NCBI GenBank assembly: GCA_018894105.1
Contig: CM032117.1
Span: 51,556,503 to 51,620,502 of the forward strand
DNA: 64,000 bases
Direction: 5' to 3'
Source of the DNA: Jacaranda mimosifolia
Lineage: Eukaryota > Streptophyta > Magnoliopsida > Lamiales > Bignoniaceae
The translations under genes were made by a program, and so were the position numbers. The notes beneath the pieces are model-generated. The model had not been told where the DNA came from, ran no database searches, and saw only the letters and a program-made list of their open reading frames with translations. How positions within the stretch are numbered: position 1 is the first letter of the stretch; each line of letters opens with the position of its first letter. Shown piece after piece: positions 48,358 to 60,195 of this stretch.

Positions 48358-48799
48358 CACTACAAAAAAATATAATATTAGTAACAAAATAATAAGTAGC
48401 AAAGTGAAAGTTGTCACTAATAACACGTATTGAGTGATAATAACTTTTATCTTATTACTAATGACCAATCTTTAAGTGACAAGAATTTTTATCTTGTCAC
48501 AATATAACTCAATAGTGACAAAAATTAATGTTTTAATTCGTCACCATTAACAATTAGTGACACCCCTACAGTGACAACTTAATGACAATAAAAATTGTCA
48601 CTATAATTTGTGATAAGATTTTTATTGTTACCATAGGTGTGTTACTAATTGTTTATGGTGGCAACTTTGTCACTATTAAGTTTGTAAAAATCATTAAAGT
48701 GACAAAATTAAATTTTTTGTCACTTAATATACATAATTAGTGACAACTTTTGCATTGCCACTTACTATTTTGTCACTAATTTATCTTTTTCTTGTAGTG
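48358..48799. mobile_element. Non-autonomous CACTA element (MITE-sized)
   Basis: Begins CACTACAAAAAAATATAATA and ends with the complement of CACTACAAGAAAAAGATAAA. The exact 3-bp duplication ATC flanks it (48355-48357 and 48800-48802). Subterminal GTGACAA/TTGTCAC words recur at least eight times on both strands, the expected transposase-binding repeats. 442 bp and non-coding. Ends, duplication and subterminal repeats all agree with CACTA. Confidence 0.9.
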
Positions 48800-48802
48800 A
48801 TC

Positions 48803-51800
48803 CAAAGTTACGGATGACATAGAGCTCCAATGGAACTCTCTCTCTCTCTCTCCTAGCTTTAACCGATGTACGGATAAATTTGATAAATCAAGCATTATTT
48901 TGAGGAAATTTGCTAATTGAAATACTTTAAAAAATTAGAGGAGGCAAGTGATATATTGTGTTACACGATTTAAGAAAAAAACAAAAAGAAAAGAAAAGGA
49001 TGAAGGAGACCATCGCATTTTCGCCTTATTTTTAATCAGCAATCAAAGATAATCTATATATTTGTAATAGTGAAATCGTGTCTTAACTATATCAATTTTC
49101 TTTTCGTTTTTGTTTACACTAAGGCCTCGTTTATTTTGTGAAATAGAATTTGATGTTACGGGATAAATTCACAAATTAAGTTAAGGATTAGAATAATTCA
49201 ATTCATGAAAAATTATATTTATGTGATAAGATGAATAATAAAAATATCCATTATTTACTTAGATGGATGATACAGTAAGGATACATATTGAATTGATCAT
49301 AGTACCATTTATATAAAAAGGAGAGGTATATATTTGTTTTTTATTCCTATGTTTTAATTTCTTTTTAGGTGCCACCGAATTATTGTCTATGATGTTGTAT
49401 ATTGAAAAAAATTATGAATATGTTTGTTAAGCATCGTGCTCGTAAGTGATATATGGCTGCAATGTCAAACATACAATGATCACGGTTTTGAATTTGAATG
49501 TTTGATGCCCCAGTGACATCAATTTATAAGCTGCGATTACAAAAATGTAAAAATATATACAATAAAAGTTAAACGATCATTTCATATATCATCCTAAATT
49601 ATCCAACTAGTGAGATAGAAAAATTACACCTCTTAGACCTGATACATCATCCAATATTTAATGCCTATAGTAGTGAATTTAAGATTTTTTAACAAAACAG
49701 TATCATATAAAGTATACATATGATGAAGTGAAATGTGACCTCCATCCCACTTCACTCAACAAAAGGAGACAAGACCTTACAATTTTTACATACTTTCAGA
49801 AACGGGAAACAAATATGTCATATGATGAACCGTGAACTGAAAATCCAGAGAATCTACTATAGTCTGTAGCGTACGCATAATCATTTCTTGTGACAAGTTA
49901 AGAGGACAATATTTGAATTTGAAACATTTTGCAAATTTAGAGATATACTTTCCATTGTACGAATAACCCTTCATTCCATGTAAGGGCCAACTTGACAACT
50001 TGACTGCCATAACAGGTTGTTTCAATCTGAGAGCAAATCAGGCCGTATATGTGAGGACCACTGATGCATTGAAGAGTACGTCGATATTCACTGCTCACCA
50101 TTATTGCTCGACTTTAACAACATCATCATCATCATAATAGCACTGATAATAAAAATAATAACAACAAAAAAATAGTGCTTGAAAAATATATACTTCCTTC
50201 ATCTAGTAAGGACATATTTATTCTGGGTTAATTTGATTGGCATGATAAGATGGAATACGTTTATTTTGTTCTGTTTTTATTATTTATTTGAATTGAATGA
50301 AAAAAAAAAATATAGACCTCCAATTATTCTTCCGACCCACTTCTGTATGTGCAAAATAAAGGAAAAATAAACTAGTAATCCCTATGAATTTATTTATCCA
50401 TTACTTGGGTTCTTGTGTTCAATTTATTTATTTGGATATAACCAAGCTGCATTAGTGGACATTACAAACAATAATCATGTGGGCTACAAATAATCATGCA
50501 AATCAAACTATATATATATATATATATCACAGTAATAAAAGATCATACACATTATTACATGATAAGCAATGATGAGATAACTTAAAAATTGAACAAAATG
50601 TATCCTCTGAGTTATTGGATTGGATGTATTATTTTATCCAACTTAATACATATTATACATATTTTGCAAAATACTTCAGCCATATGAGATCTTTATAGGA
50701 TGAGAAATCCCACTTAAAAAATACATATATTGTCAATACAACTTCATTAATTTTTTTTTAAGTTTCAATATGAAAATAAATTCTACATAATCTAATAATT
50801 AAACAAAAAGTAAATTGTAGATAAATATCAAGAGAAGATATGAAAATTTAATTTACTTCAATATGTACAATAAAAAATAAATTAACTACTATAGTAGATG
50901 GTGAAGTAAGATTTAATTGTACTATTTAAGTGTGTGCAGAAATGATATTTACTTGAATAGACTCAATATGTTTTTTTTTTTTATTTATATGATTACTTTG
51001 GTTTTTAAAATTTTAAAATTTTAAATTTTTTAATGCCTAATCAATTATGAAATTTTAAATTTATTAGTGCCTTCTATTGAAGTTATTATAATGTACTTAT
51101 AATAGTATATTTTTGAATCTTTGGAACAAATTACATATTAGCAAATTTTATTTTCTAGATACAACAATCCATCAAAGTAGACACATATGTAATTAATGAC
51201 TAGAATTGACTAATATGTCATTTAAACAATTCTATAAAATATATTGTGATATTAGTTTGATTATTTAGTCCTGTCACCTGTTTCATGTCATATTGCATCA
51301 ATCAGTATTCCTCATCCCTTCCAACAAAAAACAAAGAGCCTAAATATTTTATTTTAAACTGAAATCAAATTTAAAATTAAGTTAAGGCTGAAAAATAAAA
51401 AATTTAAGTAAATTTACAAGTTGTAGCTTAATTTAGAATTTTGGTGTTATCAAGTAGAAAGATACTTCTAATAGAAGAGTTTTATTTTAGGGAATGCAGT
51501 GTAATCCACCCAAAAAAGGGGAAAAAAAAGTTTAAAAAATTCAATTTTGAGCACAGAAAATATCCGAAAATGAAGCAACTAACATCTCTGCGAAGGGGGA
51601 TAAATTAATTTCTCAATTGTTTTTCACACACACACACATATAAATAAACATTCTGTGTTTATGTTCAAGTTTCTCACAAACAATTTCTACCCAAAATAAG
51701 TTATTAGTGTTCTTTTTTCTTTTTTGGAGTCTCACAGCAAAAAGTCATAAGAAACAGATATATTTCTTGTCATAATTTTGTGCTTTCTTTTCTCATGGTC

Positions 51801-52295
51801 CAGGGAACCCTCAGCCTGTATATAGATTTGGGTTCAATTAACTGGTTCTTAACTTTAATCAATCCTGTGAACCTAGTCTATATATTCTGCCCACAGTTTT
51901 CCAATTTGCCCAAAAAAAATCCTAATTACATGCATTGTCTGTAAAAATATTAAATGGTGATGAACATAATTATTATGCAATGGGTCTTCGTTATGTTAAT
52001 ATAATGTGATTTGTATTATTTGATATTTTTATAATTGCTACATATAATTTTTTTAGTTATGTGTGTGTATTTTTCATTATAGTTATTTTTCTTAATTTTT
52101 CATATTTGTATGAATAAATTTTTCCTTTTCCTTTTTTTATGATGAAATTCTTTTCTTTTCAATGTACCTATTCTTGCTTCAACCAAATCCTTCAAGAGCA
52201 TGGTTACAAGAACAGTTTCCTTTTTCAATTGTGATTTGGTTATCAATCGAATCATTAAAGAGACTGAGCCATTTATTTATTGAGAGTAAAGCGTG

Positions 52296-52332
<37 letters not shown>

Positions 52333-52402
52333 GTCTTATGCGGTCCTATAATTGATTTACTAAATTTATACATTGAAGGGGGAATGACAATGACCGAACG
52401 AG
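48803..52402. other. AT-rich intergenic DNA
   Basis: Contains a TC microsatellite (48838-48859), an AC run (51628-51638) and a TG/TA run (52292-52331). At 49121 AAGGCCTCGTTTATTTTGTG looks like a single Harbinger-type end with no partner found. A minus-strand frame at 49786-50025 (79 codons) has no domain I recognise. No gene is supported. Confidence 0.5.
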
Positions 52403-52715
52403 TATATGATGTACTGATTCTTTGTGTTTTAAATCCTTTATTTTATTTCATATTTTATTTTGTCAATATATGATGTATGTATTAAATATTTTTTTATGAA
52501 AATAATTGACTGAGAATTAAATAAATTTAACATAAATATATATGATGTACTGATTCCTTGCGTTTTAAATCATTTATTTTATTTTGTAGATATATGATAT
52601 ATGTATTAAATATTTTTTTATGAAAATAATTGACTGAGAATTAAATAAATTTAACATAAATGTAATAAATTAGAATGGAAGATGAAATAGAAAGTGGAAT
52701 AGAGGATCCAAAATA
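52403..52715 (+). mobile_element. Small MITE copy 4 with internal duplication
   Basis: Same family as 34071-34605: TGTTTTAAATCCTTTATTTT at the left and GGAAGATGAAATAGAAAGTG...GAGGATCC at the right. The inner part is duplicated in tandem: TATATGATGTACTGATTC starts at 52403 and 52539, and ATTAAATATTTTTTTATGAA at 52481 and 52605. The two inner copies are nearly identical except for a 12-bp difference, so the duplication is recent relative to the family. Confidence 0.65.
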
Positions 52716-52772
52716 GATTCTCTAAGGCCATACAATTAATAAAAAGTTCTACGAGTATTTATATTTTTGTTA

Positions 52773-53723
52773 GGGTAAATAGCAGACACCATCCTAATGT
52801 ATAGGGTCATGTACATTTTGCCCCCAACTATTGCAAATGTGCGAAACAATTACTTAACATTTGCTAAATATGCTCAAATACCCCATCGTTCCATTTTTTG
52901 ACGGAATATTCCACCAGAGATGTTGAAATACTTTGAGTATGTTGCAATTTACCTCCTCAACTTTAACAAAATGTGCATTTAAAAACCTAATCATTCTAAA
53001 ATATTGCACTTTTATCATTAAATCTTTATTTTTGTGGAATAAAGTGAAACATTTGATTAAAAATATTATCACACATTAGTTACTTATCAATATACGGACA
53101 TAACTATCATATAATTTCAAATTAATTTTGTGATTATATTTACTTAGTTTATATGCATGAGATGATTAAAACTAATTTTAAAAATATACCCTAATTGATT
53201 TTTATATCAATGTAATATTATGCATATTTGTTAGCAAATGATATTTCTAAACCACTTATACTCTTAATTAAATAAATAAGTATAAATTTATAAGTACACC
53301 ATAACAATCATTAAATAATAGAATCCCAAAATTAATTTTTATTATCTAAAACATCAATTTAGCAAAATATTTATGATTAAGTTGGTTGATACATTTTAGA
53401 TAATTCATGATAACTGAACTGATGATATGTTGACAATTAAATAATATATGGTAACAATTTTTGACAAAATGTTATAATTTATTCTACCAAAATAAGAATT
53501 TAATGCTAAGGATAATATTTTAAAATACTTTTGATAGCTAAATATAAATTTTTTTAAAACATCAGGGGGCAAAGTGCAACAACATTTAAATATATCGCCG
53601 GAAAGTTGGAACATAGAGTGTTAAGCACGTTTAACAAATATTGGGCAATTATTCTGCATATTTGTAACAATTGAGGGTAAAATACAAATGACCATATACA
53701 TTGGGGGTTGTCTGCTATTTACC
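52773..53723. mobile_element. Long-TIR Mutator-like element (non-autonomous)
   Basis: The left end starts GGGTAAATAGCAGACACCAT and the right end is the complement of GGTAAATAGCAGACAACCCC. Similarity between the arms can be followed for roughly 300 bp (about 52773-53090 against 53400-53723), leaving a short centre. An exact 10-bp direct repeat ATTTTTGTTA flanks it (52763-52772 and 53724-53733). Long inverted repeats and a 9-11 bp duplication are the Mutator-like signature. No transposase; the frame at 52854-53072 is within the TIR. Confidence 0.8.
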
Positions 53724-53733
53724 ATTTTTGTTA

Positions 53734-55172
53734 AGATAATATACTTAATCAAAATTAAGGGTAGGAATTTATTGTCTCCGCAAACAAGCTAGATACTCCA
53801 AGTTCCATGATCAGACAAAAAAACTTTAAGCTACTTTTTTTTCTAATGATGTGAAATGGATTTGAATGAATGACTGAAATGTATGTAATTGGGGACAGAT
53901 CTAAGGATCACAGTTCTATATGGTGGGATGCACCTATTATAGTGTTGTTAGACTAACTCGTTGGACTCCTGCACTCTATTGGGCTAAAATTGCTTGTTGG
54001 CCTAAGTATGAGCACTCATCCACTAATATAAAAATTAATAATCAATATTTAATGAATAGTAACAATTTATATAAATAACTACTATAAAAATAAACAAAAA
54101 ACTCACACTTATGTGGAATTCAAATTAAAAATGTTATAATTTTGGGTCTTATTTTTAGCACTTGAAGTAGACCTCCCACTTCTTTGATCCATTTACATTG
54201 AATCCTCCACTTAAACAAAATAAAGGTAGAAAAATGGAAAAAATAAAATAAAATAAAATAAAATAAAGGAAAAATGAAGCAGCCTTTTAAAATACGGCAG
54301 CTGTCAAGTAGGATCCAAATCTGTCTGCCTTCTTTCAAATAAGATTTGGTGCCCCAAATTTCTTATGAAAAATGTGCATGTTTAAGACTGGCCACCTCCC
54401 ACCAATGGATAAGAAAATGCACAGTCAAAATTCTATAGCGACTCCACACTGAATACTATTTCATCTAACCTAACTTTATTTTTATATTAAACTGTTATGT
54501 ATAAGACGATGGCGTTTTAATAACAATTAATTTTATCTTGACTCAATTCTAAGTTTTTAAAAATTTTAAAATTTTTAACTAAATTAAGAAAATCTCATTG
54601 AGGCTATGTGTTATTTGTTTTTATCTAAAAGAATTCAAAAATTATTTGAATAAGTAACAACTTAATTAAATTCAAATATAATTTATTTTTTATTAACAAT
54701 AGATATTTTTTAACAAATAAATAAATTATTAAAAATTAAATTAAAGATTAGTTTTTCTTTAATAATTAAGATAAAGTTGTTGTATATTGATTTAACTATT
54801 TTTTCATTTGCCAAGTGATCAATTGACTAGTAAACATTACCCTTACTCATAAATAAAAAAATCTACTTTTCATTCAAATTTAAGATGATTTTTAATATAA
54901 AAAGTACTTTATATTTATATATAAAAGTGTGACATAGATTTCCATAAAATGCCACATATAATCGTTTATAAACACAAAGTATGAAGAGGTTTCTCTCCTT
55001 TTCAAAAATTTTCCTTACATTTTGTTATTATTGAAAGCAAAATCTTCAAAATTATAAAGAGCTATTACTTAAATTAGTTGATGAAACAAATATATGTATA
55101 TATATATATGTCTCATAATGTTGGTTAGCAGTTTACAATTCATTGATACATCATAAATTTACTATTAATACA
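53734..55172. other. AT-rich intergenic DNA
   Basis: Contains an AAAAT pentanucleotide microsatellite at about 54238-54268. No gene or bounded element recognised. Confidence 0.55.
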
Positions 55173-56074
55173 TAATATGGGTAGGATCAACCATATTCGA
55201 CCCGAACTAATTAAGTTCAATACCGTTATCCCATAATGGAAAAGGAGAACTCACTTTCCACAACCCAAGTAGCTTGTTGACCAAACTCGACCCACTGTAA
55301 AGCAAATGCCACTAGGGGAAAAGAGGTTCCTAAAGGGTGACGCGTTCGACTATCTCGACTTTCTTAGGTCGACCAACTCTTGCATTTAGGCACAATCGCA
55401 TTTAATGCGCTCTATTCATATTCAACTTATTACCTCCACATTAAATGTAGCTGAACTAACATTCTATCCGTGTTAAATCCACCGTCGGCCAGTCACCACC
55501 ACATAAAATGTTTAAGATTTGCCCCATATTTCTTGCCGGCAAGAAACATGGTGATTGACCAACACCAAGATGACCTATAAGATTCCTGTAAACAATTCAA
55601 ACTCACTAGCCCATAGGGAGTAGATGGTCATTTCGACGCTCTCCCTTTGCCAAGTTAGGAAACACACTATAAATACCCCCAATTGATAGGGTTCTCAAGT
55701 ATGCATATGCACATATTTTGGCCCTCACTGTACTACTTTATTTTCTCCTCAAACTTATTCTTACTTAAGCATCAGAGGATTTTAGCTGAGGGTCCCCTTG
55801 ACAAGTCTTACGCACTTCCTTGTGGTTGCAAGATTTGACCTGCACCTTTACAACACTTCTTAGTTCAGTCGTTGTCGATCGAATGAAGCAGCCTTTTGCT
55901 ATACAGAGTTGCAACAACTCGTGCATAAATTCACATAGGTTGTGCAAATGAGACTAGTAGAAGTTCCTCCAAGCCTGTTCACAAAGCAGCTGGTTTTGCA
56001 GCATTCTGGAATCTACCTTATTCCTGTAGAATTCCAGTTTAGCTCTCTATGAAGAGCTGATTTTCACCCTACTA
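55173..56074 (+). repeat. Solo LTR related to the Tat retrotransposon
   Basis: Begins TAATATGGGTAGG and ends TTTTCACCCTACTA, matching the style of the LTR ends at 36027 and 36782. Internal landmarks in the same order are a TATA-like CTATAAATACCCCC (55668-55680), a CTTACTTAAGCATCAGAGGA-TTTTAGCTGAGGG block (55763-55795) and a CTTGTGGTTGCAAGA block. No internal coding follows, so it is probably a solo LTR left by recombination. The target duplication could not be confirmed and boundaries are approximate. Confidence 0.6.
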
Positions 56075-58920
56075 GGGTGTATCTAATCCTTATCTTTTAT
56101 TCTATCAAATTATTGAGCTTATTTGTAAAAATCATTCTTATATCATAATTGATTAGACATATTCAAAATCATAATTGAAAGCTTAGGTAGTGGAATAGGC
56201 ATTTCCTGAACCACTATAAATCCAGTATTTATTTACTTCTGTTTTTACTGTTTTATCTATCACTGTTTTGATTGGCTGTTTAACTAATTTTTATAAATTC
56301 CAGCTAATGTTTAAAACTCCTTTCTATAAAAGACCTAAAAGATTTTGAAAGGCCAAAAAGTTTTTGAGTGATAAACTTCCTCTGTATTAAAATCCCATAT
56401 GCCTAATTCACCCTCATCTTAGGCTTATAATCATTCTTAGAATGTTAACCCTTGACCTATTCCTGGTAAAATGACTTGCTAACCATTGAATCAAATATAA
56501 TTTTATCTATTATTTACTACAATATAATATTTATGGCTTATAAAAAACAAGATAATTTATAATATAGGATAATTTATAATATAGTTATGGCTTTTCAGGT
56601 GTTTTGGGGGGCCCTTCATATCATCAAACTCTGAGAGGTTAGCGATCATCATGCCATAAAGGAGTAGCTTTGTCATGATGGTTTGGCAAAAAGGGTTGCG
56701 CTTAGGAAGGGCGAAGTTAGAGAGAAGTACTCACTTCCTCTACCCATCGTTTGCTAAGGGACGGTAGAGCAAATAGGAATTCTAGCCATGGTTGGCAGTC
56801 ATTGGGGCTGATCAACAGGGAGGAAGATTGAACATTTACTTTTTTAAGGTGGTAGAGTGGTTGTGCCTTGTCTCTCATCCACCGTCCATTTTGTTCTCTC
56901 TAGGAATGATGATGCTTCTCAGCTTCAATGAGAGAACTGGGGTTGCTCTCTTGGGCGATGCTTTTCAACATATTGAGCTACTGCTTTGGCTACATCTCGT
57001 GCTCATGCATCTTCTAGCAATGCTAACAGGGCCGCTTGGTTGATTTGCAACGTTGGTCTTCCAAAGAGTGAAGCTTGCTACTCTATTGATATCTCTGGTG
57101 CTAGGGGAGAGTGGACGCTCATTTTGCCATCGAGAGTGGCTATGCATCTAACATGTTGTTTTCTGTATTATCTCCTCATGGTGCCACTGGAGTGTTGGAG
57201 CTAGAGCTCTAGATTTCATTTGCATTCTCAATGTTCTATAAGTTAAAAGGAAGTTTCCTACGAACGACACTAGATGATGTTTGAAGGAAATGAATTTGAG
57301 ATCCTTTTCATAAATCAATGAAATGACAAGCTTCTGTTCCAAGAACACGCATGTGAAGACTCACCGTTCGAGTTGAAAAAAGTGTTGCTTAGATGCTTTT
57401 TTGGATGTAGGAATTGATTTTTGTACTAGTTAAGTTCTTGATGGGCTTGAGACTTCTTAAGTTGTGTAGCCCATCTTGAGTGGGCTTAATTAGATTGGCT
57501 CAATCGCTCCTTTTTATTTAATTAATTTTACTTTTTATTGAGCTTTTATATTTATATTGTTAGAGTCTAAATTTGACATATCATATCATATCATATATAT
57601 ATATATATATTGCAGTATATAAGAACTATCCGATTTACGATTTTTTTAATTATTTGATTCCTTAGTTACCTTTTTTGGGGGAGGAGGATGGTACGGCGGG
57701 TGTTTGGTTGCTTGGCAAACTATCAAATGAAAGACTGTGGGCCTGCCCGGTTCTGCCGATTTTGACCCATTTGAACGAGCTAGGAATCACATGATCACTG
57801 CCATCTTGGATTAAACGTGAGGCACTTAGTGAATTAGATTTAGGACCACTAATTAAAAACAGAAAATTATGGCACAAAATATTTTCTTTAGCCCTCGAGA
57901 AACAAAAGGAGAATAATTAAGTTAATGGTAAAGCCTATTAATTATTGGCTCATTGGATGATGCATCTTAGCAATGCAGTGCAAATTGGCTAACTAGTAAT
58001 GAAAATTGCAACACATGCCACGTATCTGCCGCGGGGTTCAACATGTGATAGGCTAGTATCAAAGTTTACATCATGGTGTAATTATGGACACGAGAATGGA
58101 AGCCTAGGGCAATTTAGTATTTGAGAGGATGTCCTGTTGATAAAAGTTAGGGAGTATTACAATCTAATTGAATTGATCGATCATGAGCAAATTTAAATCC
58201 CAAGTACATATACAATGTTAAGATTGTCGAAATATATGGAGAATATAAAGATAACTCAAAATTGCATACTTGAAATGACTTATTAAAGGGTATTTAGGTG
58301 GATTTATTTTACAATAAAGAATGAATCATACCATATAATTTATGGTATTTATGATATTTAAGTCAAGATAGATCAAAGTAATCGACTCACCCTTTTAGTT
58401 GAGTTAGAACTTACCCAATAAAAATGAAAAGTGTGTTTATTTCGACATTATTTTGATATTCTATTCTCTATTGTAGTGGAATCATAGTAAAAAATTGACA
58501 TATATATTTTCAAATTATTTTATTAAAAAGCATATTAAGGGGAAAGAATCCGAACTGATTAATGTTGTTTTCCAAAAAGAATAATGCTTTTGTAAATTCG
58601 GAAAGAATTATATAAGAATGATCAAGCATGAAGATGAGATTGACAAGGACCACCACAAAAAGAAAAGAACTGGTTAAAGCTAGCATGATACTGTTTTGTT
58701 GCTTTAATTTGTTTTTGTTTATATTTTTTTGGTCTCGAGAAACGCATGGAAGAAGAATGGTTAGATTAATGCCTAAAGGCCCAATGGTCCTGTACTGAAT
58801 GGAACAACTTCCAAAGAACCCCTAATTTCATCAACCCCCAAATCACCCACTAATCTAGCTAACTACCAAAATTAATTATCCCCAACAAAGTCACATCCCG
58901 GGAACCCTTTTAACCCAATC
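56075..58920. other. Intergenic DNA, no recognised gene
   Basis: At 56580-57250 the sequence is richer in GC and codon-like text, but the longest frames (56792-57043, 56986-57204) match no family I know and overlap in different frames. It may be an eroded gene fragment. The rest is ordinary AT-rich DNA. Confidence 0.4.
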
Positions 58921-58923
58921 CAA

Positions 58924-58945
58924 CTCCACACACACACACACACAC

Positions 58946-58976
<31 letters not shown>
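58924..58976. repeat. Compound AC/TC microsatellite
   Basis: An AC run (about 58926-58948) followed directly by a TC run (about 58951-58976), then a GTGGGGGTGGGGTGTGTGTG stretch. The minus-strand frame across it is an artefact. Confidence 0.9.
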
Positions 58977-60060
58977 GTGGGGGTGGGGTGTGTGTGAGTG
59001 AAAATAAGGAAGACAAAGTCTAATCTAGGGTTGTCATCTGGAAGATCCCATTGTCTGTTGTCCTTTTGGTATGCCCGCCCTACTACGATTGACATGAAAG
59101 GTACACTAAATATAAATCAGAATAATATTATTAATAAACATATTAATAACTTATGTATTAAATAATAATTTTTTATTGTATATTTAATTATGTATTAAGT
59201 GATAATAATTTATTAATAAAAAATGATACTTTTAGCATGTCACAAACAATTAGTGTTACAATATTATAAAGTCAATAGAAATGCTATATAATATAATTTG
59301 TGATAATTTTTATTATTATTATTATTATACATGCATTACTGATTATTAAAAATAATTATTTTCTTTTTAATTAAATACATATAAAAATACTGTTTGTAGG
59401 TCCACATCTCTTTAATTTGTTATTTATTTACTTATTTATTTTTTTCCGTGTAACGTGAATGGGAGCAAATAAATTGCAAAAAGCCAAACTACAAGTGGGA
59501 TGAAAAAGTCATAGGCCATGATATATACGTATATGTGTATGTATATGTTCCTTTGAAGCAGCTAGGGTGTTCCGCTGTCTCTTGTCAGCGTGCAGACTTG
59601 TACCAAACAGATAAGTCATTACATAGATCTTTGAATAATTGTTGGCTGCCGACTGCATGAACCAGATCAAAGGAGGACTAAGGGCCAAGTAAATATTCAA
59701 GGATTCTTACTTAATTTCTTGAGAAGGGGGTGGGGGTGGTGGTGTGAGACTGTGAGTGTGTGTTTTGTCAGTTTAATCTGGGATAAGAATTACTGTTGGT
59801 GAGTGTGTGTTGATCACGCATACCCACACACACACAATGGGAACCCTAATAGTCTGCCGCAGGAATTCTGCTGCAAAAGGGCTTTGATTTAAGGCGTTTC
59901 TGGGTCATCAGAGTAATCTTTCCAAAAAAGGGTTTTGTCTTTAGTTTTCAGATCTAACCCATTTGTACTGTGGATTATTATGTTTTGGTCAAAAGGAAAA
60001 AACAAAATCTGTCAAGAAAAAATTATGAGTTTTCAAAGAGATGAGCAAGACGACACGGCC
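58977..60060 (+). promoter_or_regulatory. Upstream region of MIR156 (probable promoter and 5' primary transcript)
   Basis: Non-coding sequence before the hairpin. It includes GT-rich and CA-rich tracts at 59728-59837 and a moderately GC-balanced stretch from 59835 to 60060 that may be transcribed leader. No TATA box or start site can be fixed with confidence, so this is inferred from position. Confidence 0.3.
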
Positions 60061-60063
60061 AGC

Positions 60064-60195
60064 CAGAAGGGAGAGAGATTCAGACTTGACAGAAGAGAGT
60101 GAGCACAGGCAGGCAATTGTATAGAGAGGTATACCTTTGTAGATGTCTGTGCTCACTTCTCTTCTGTCAGCTTCCCTCTCCATCCCTCTCTGGTT
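60064..60195 (+). ncRNA. MIR156: MIR156 precursor hairpin
   Basis: The 5' arm holds the canonical 20-nt miR156 and the 3' arm its near-perfect complement, GCTCACTTCTCTTCTGTCAGC (60151-60171), with one extra T forming a bulge. The loop of about 44 bases (60107-60150) contains its own short inverted repeat (GTATA...TATAC). Purine-rich GGGAGAGAGAT below the 5' arm faces pyrimidine-rich TTCCCTCTCCATCCCTCTC on the 3' side and extends the stem. miR156 guides ARGONAUTE to SPL transcription factor mRNAs and keeps plants in the juvenile phase. The minus-strand frame at 59989-60183 is a shadow. Pairing and arm order give high confidence; which MIR156 locus it is cannot be told. Confidence 0.95.
60087..60106 (+). 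ncRNA. miR156: Mature miR156
   Basis: UGACAGAAGAGAGUGAGCAC, identical to the conserved plant miR156a-type sequence, with 5' U as expected for AGO1 loading. Confidence 0.95.

Noticed and set aside
49121..49380. Isolated Harbinger-type end AAGGCCTCGTTTATTTTG
   Set aside because: No inverted partner or duplication found within several kb.
49786..50025. 79-codon minus-strand ORF
   Set aside because: No domain, no splice context and no neighbours to support it.
56792..57204. Two overlapping ORFs with gene-like composition
   Set aside because: Different frames over the same bases and no recognisable motif; may be an eroded fragment, but no product can be named.
59989..60183. Minus-strand ORF of 64 codons
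   Set aside because: It is the shadow of the MIR156 hairpin.
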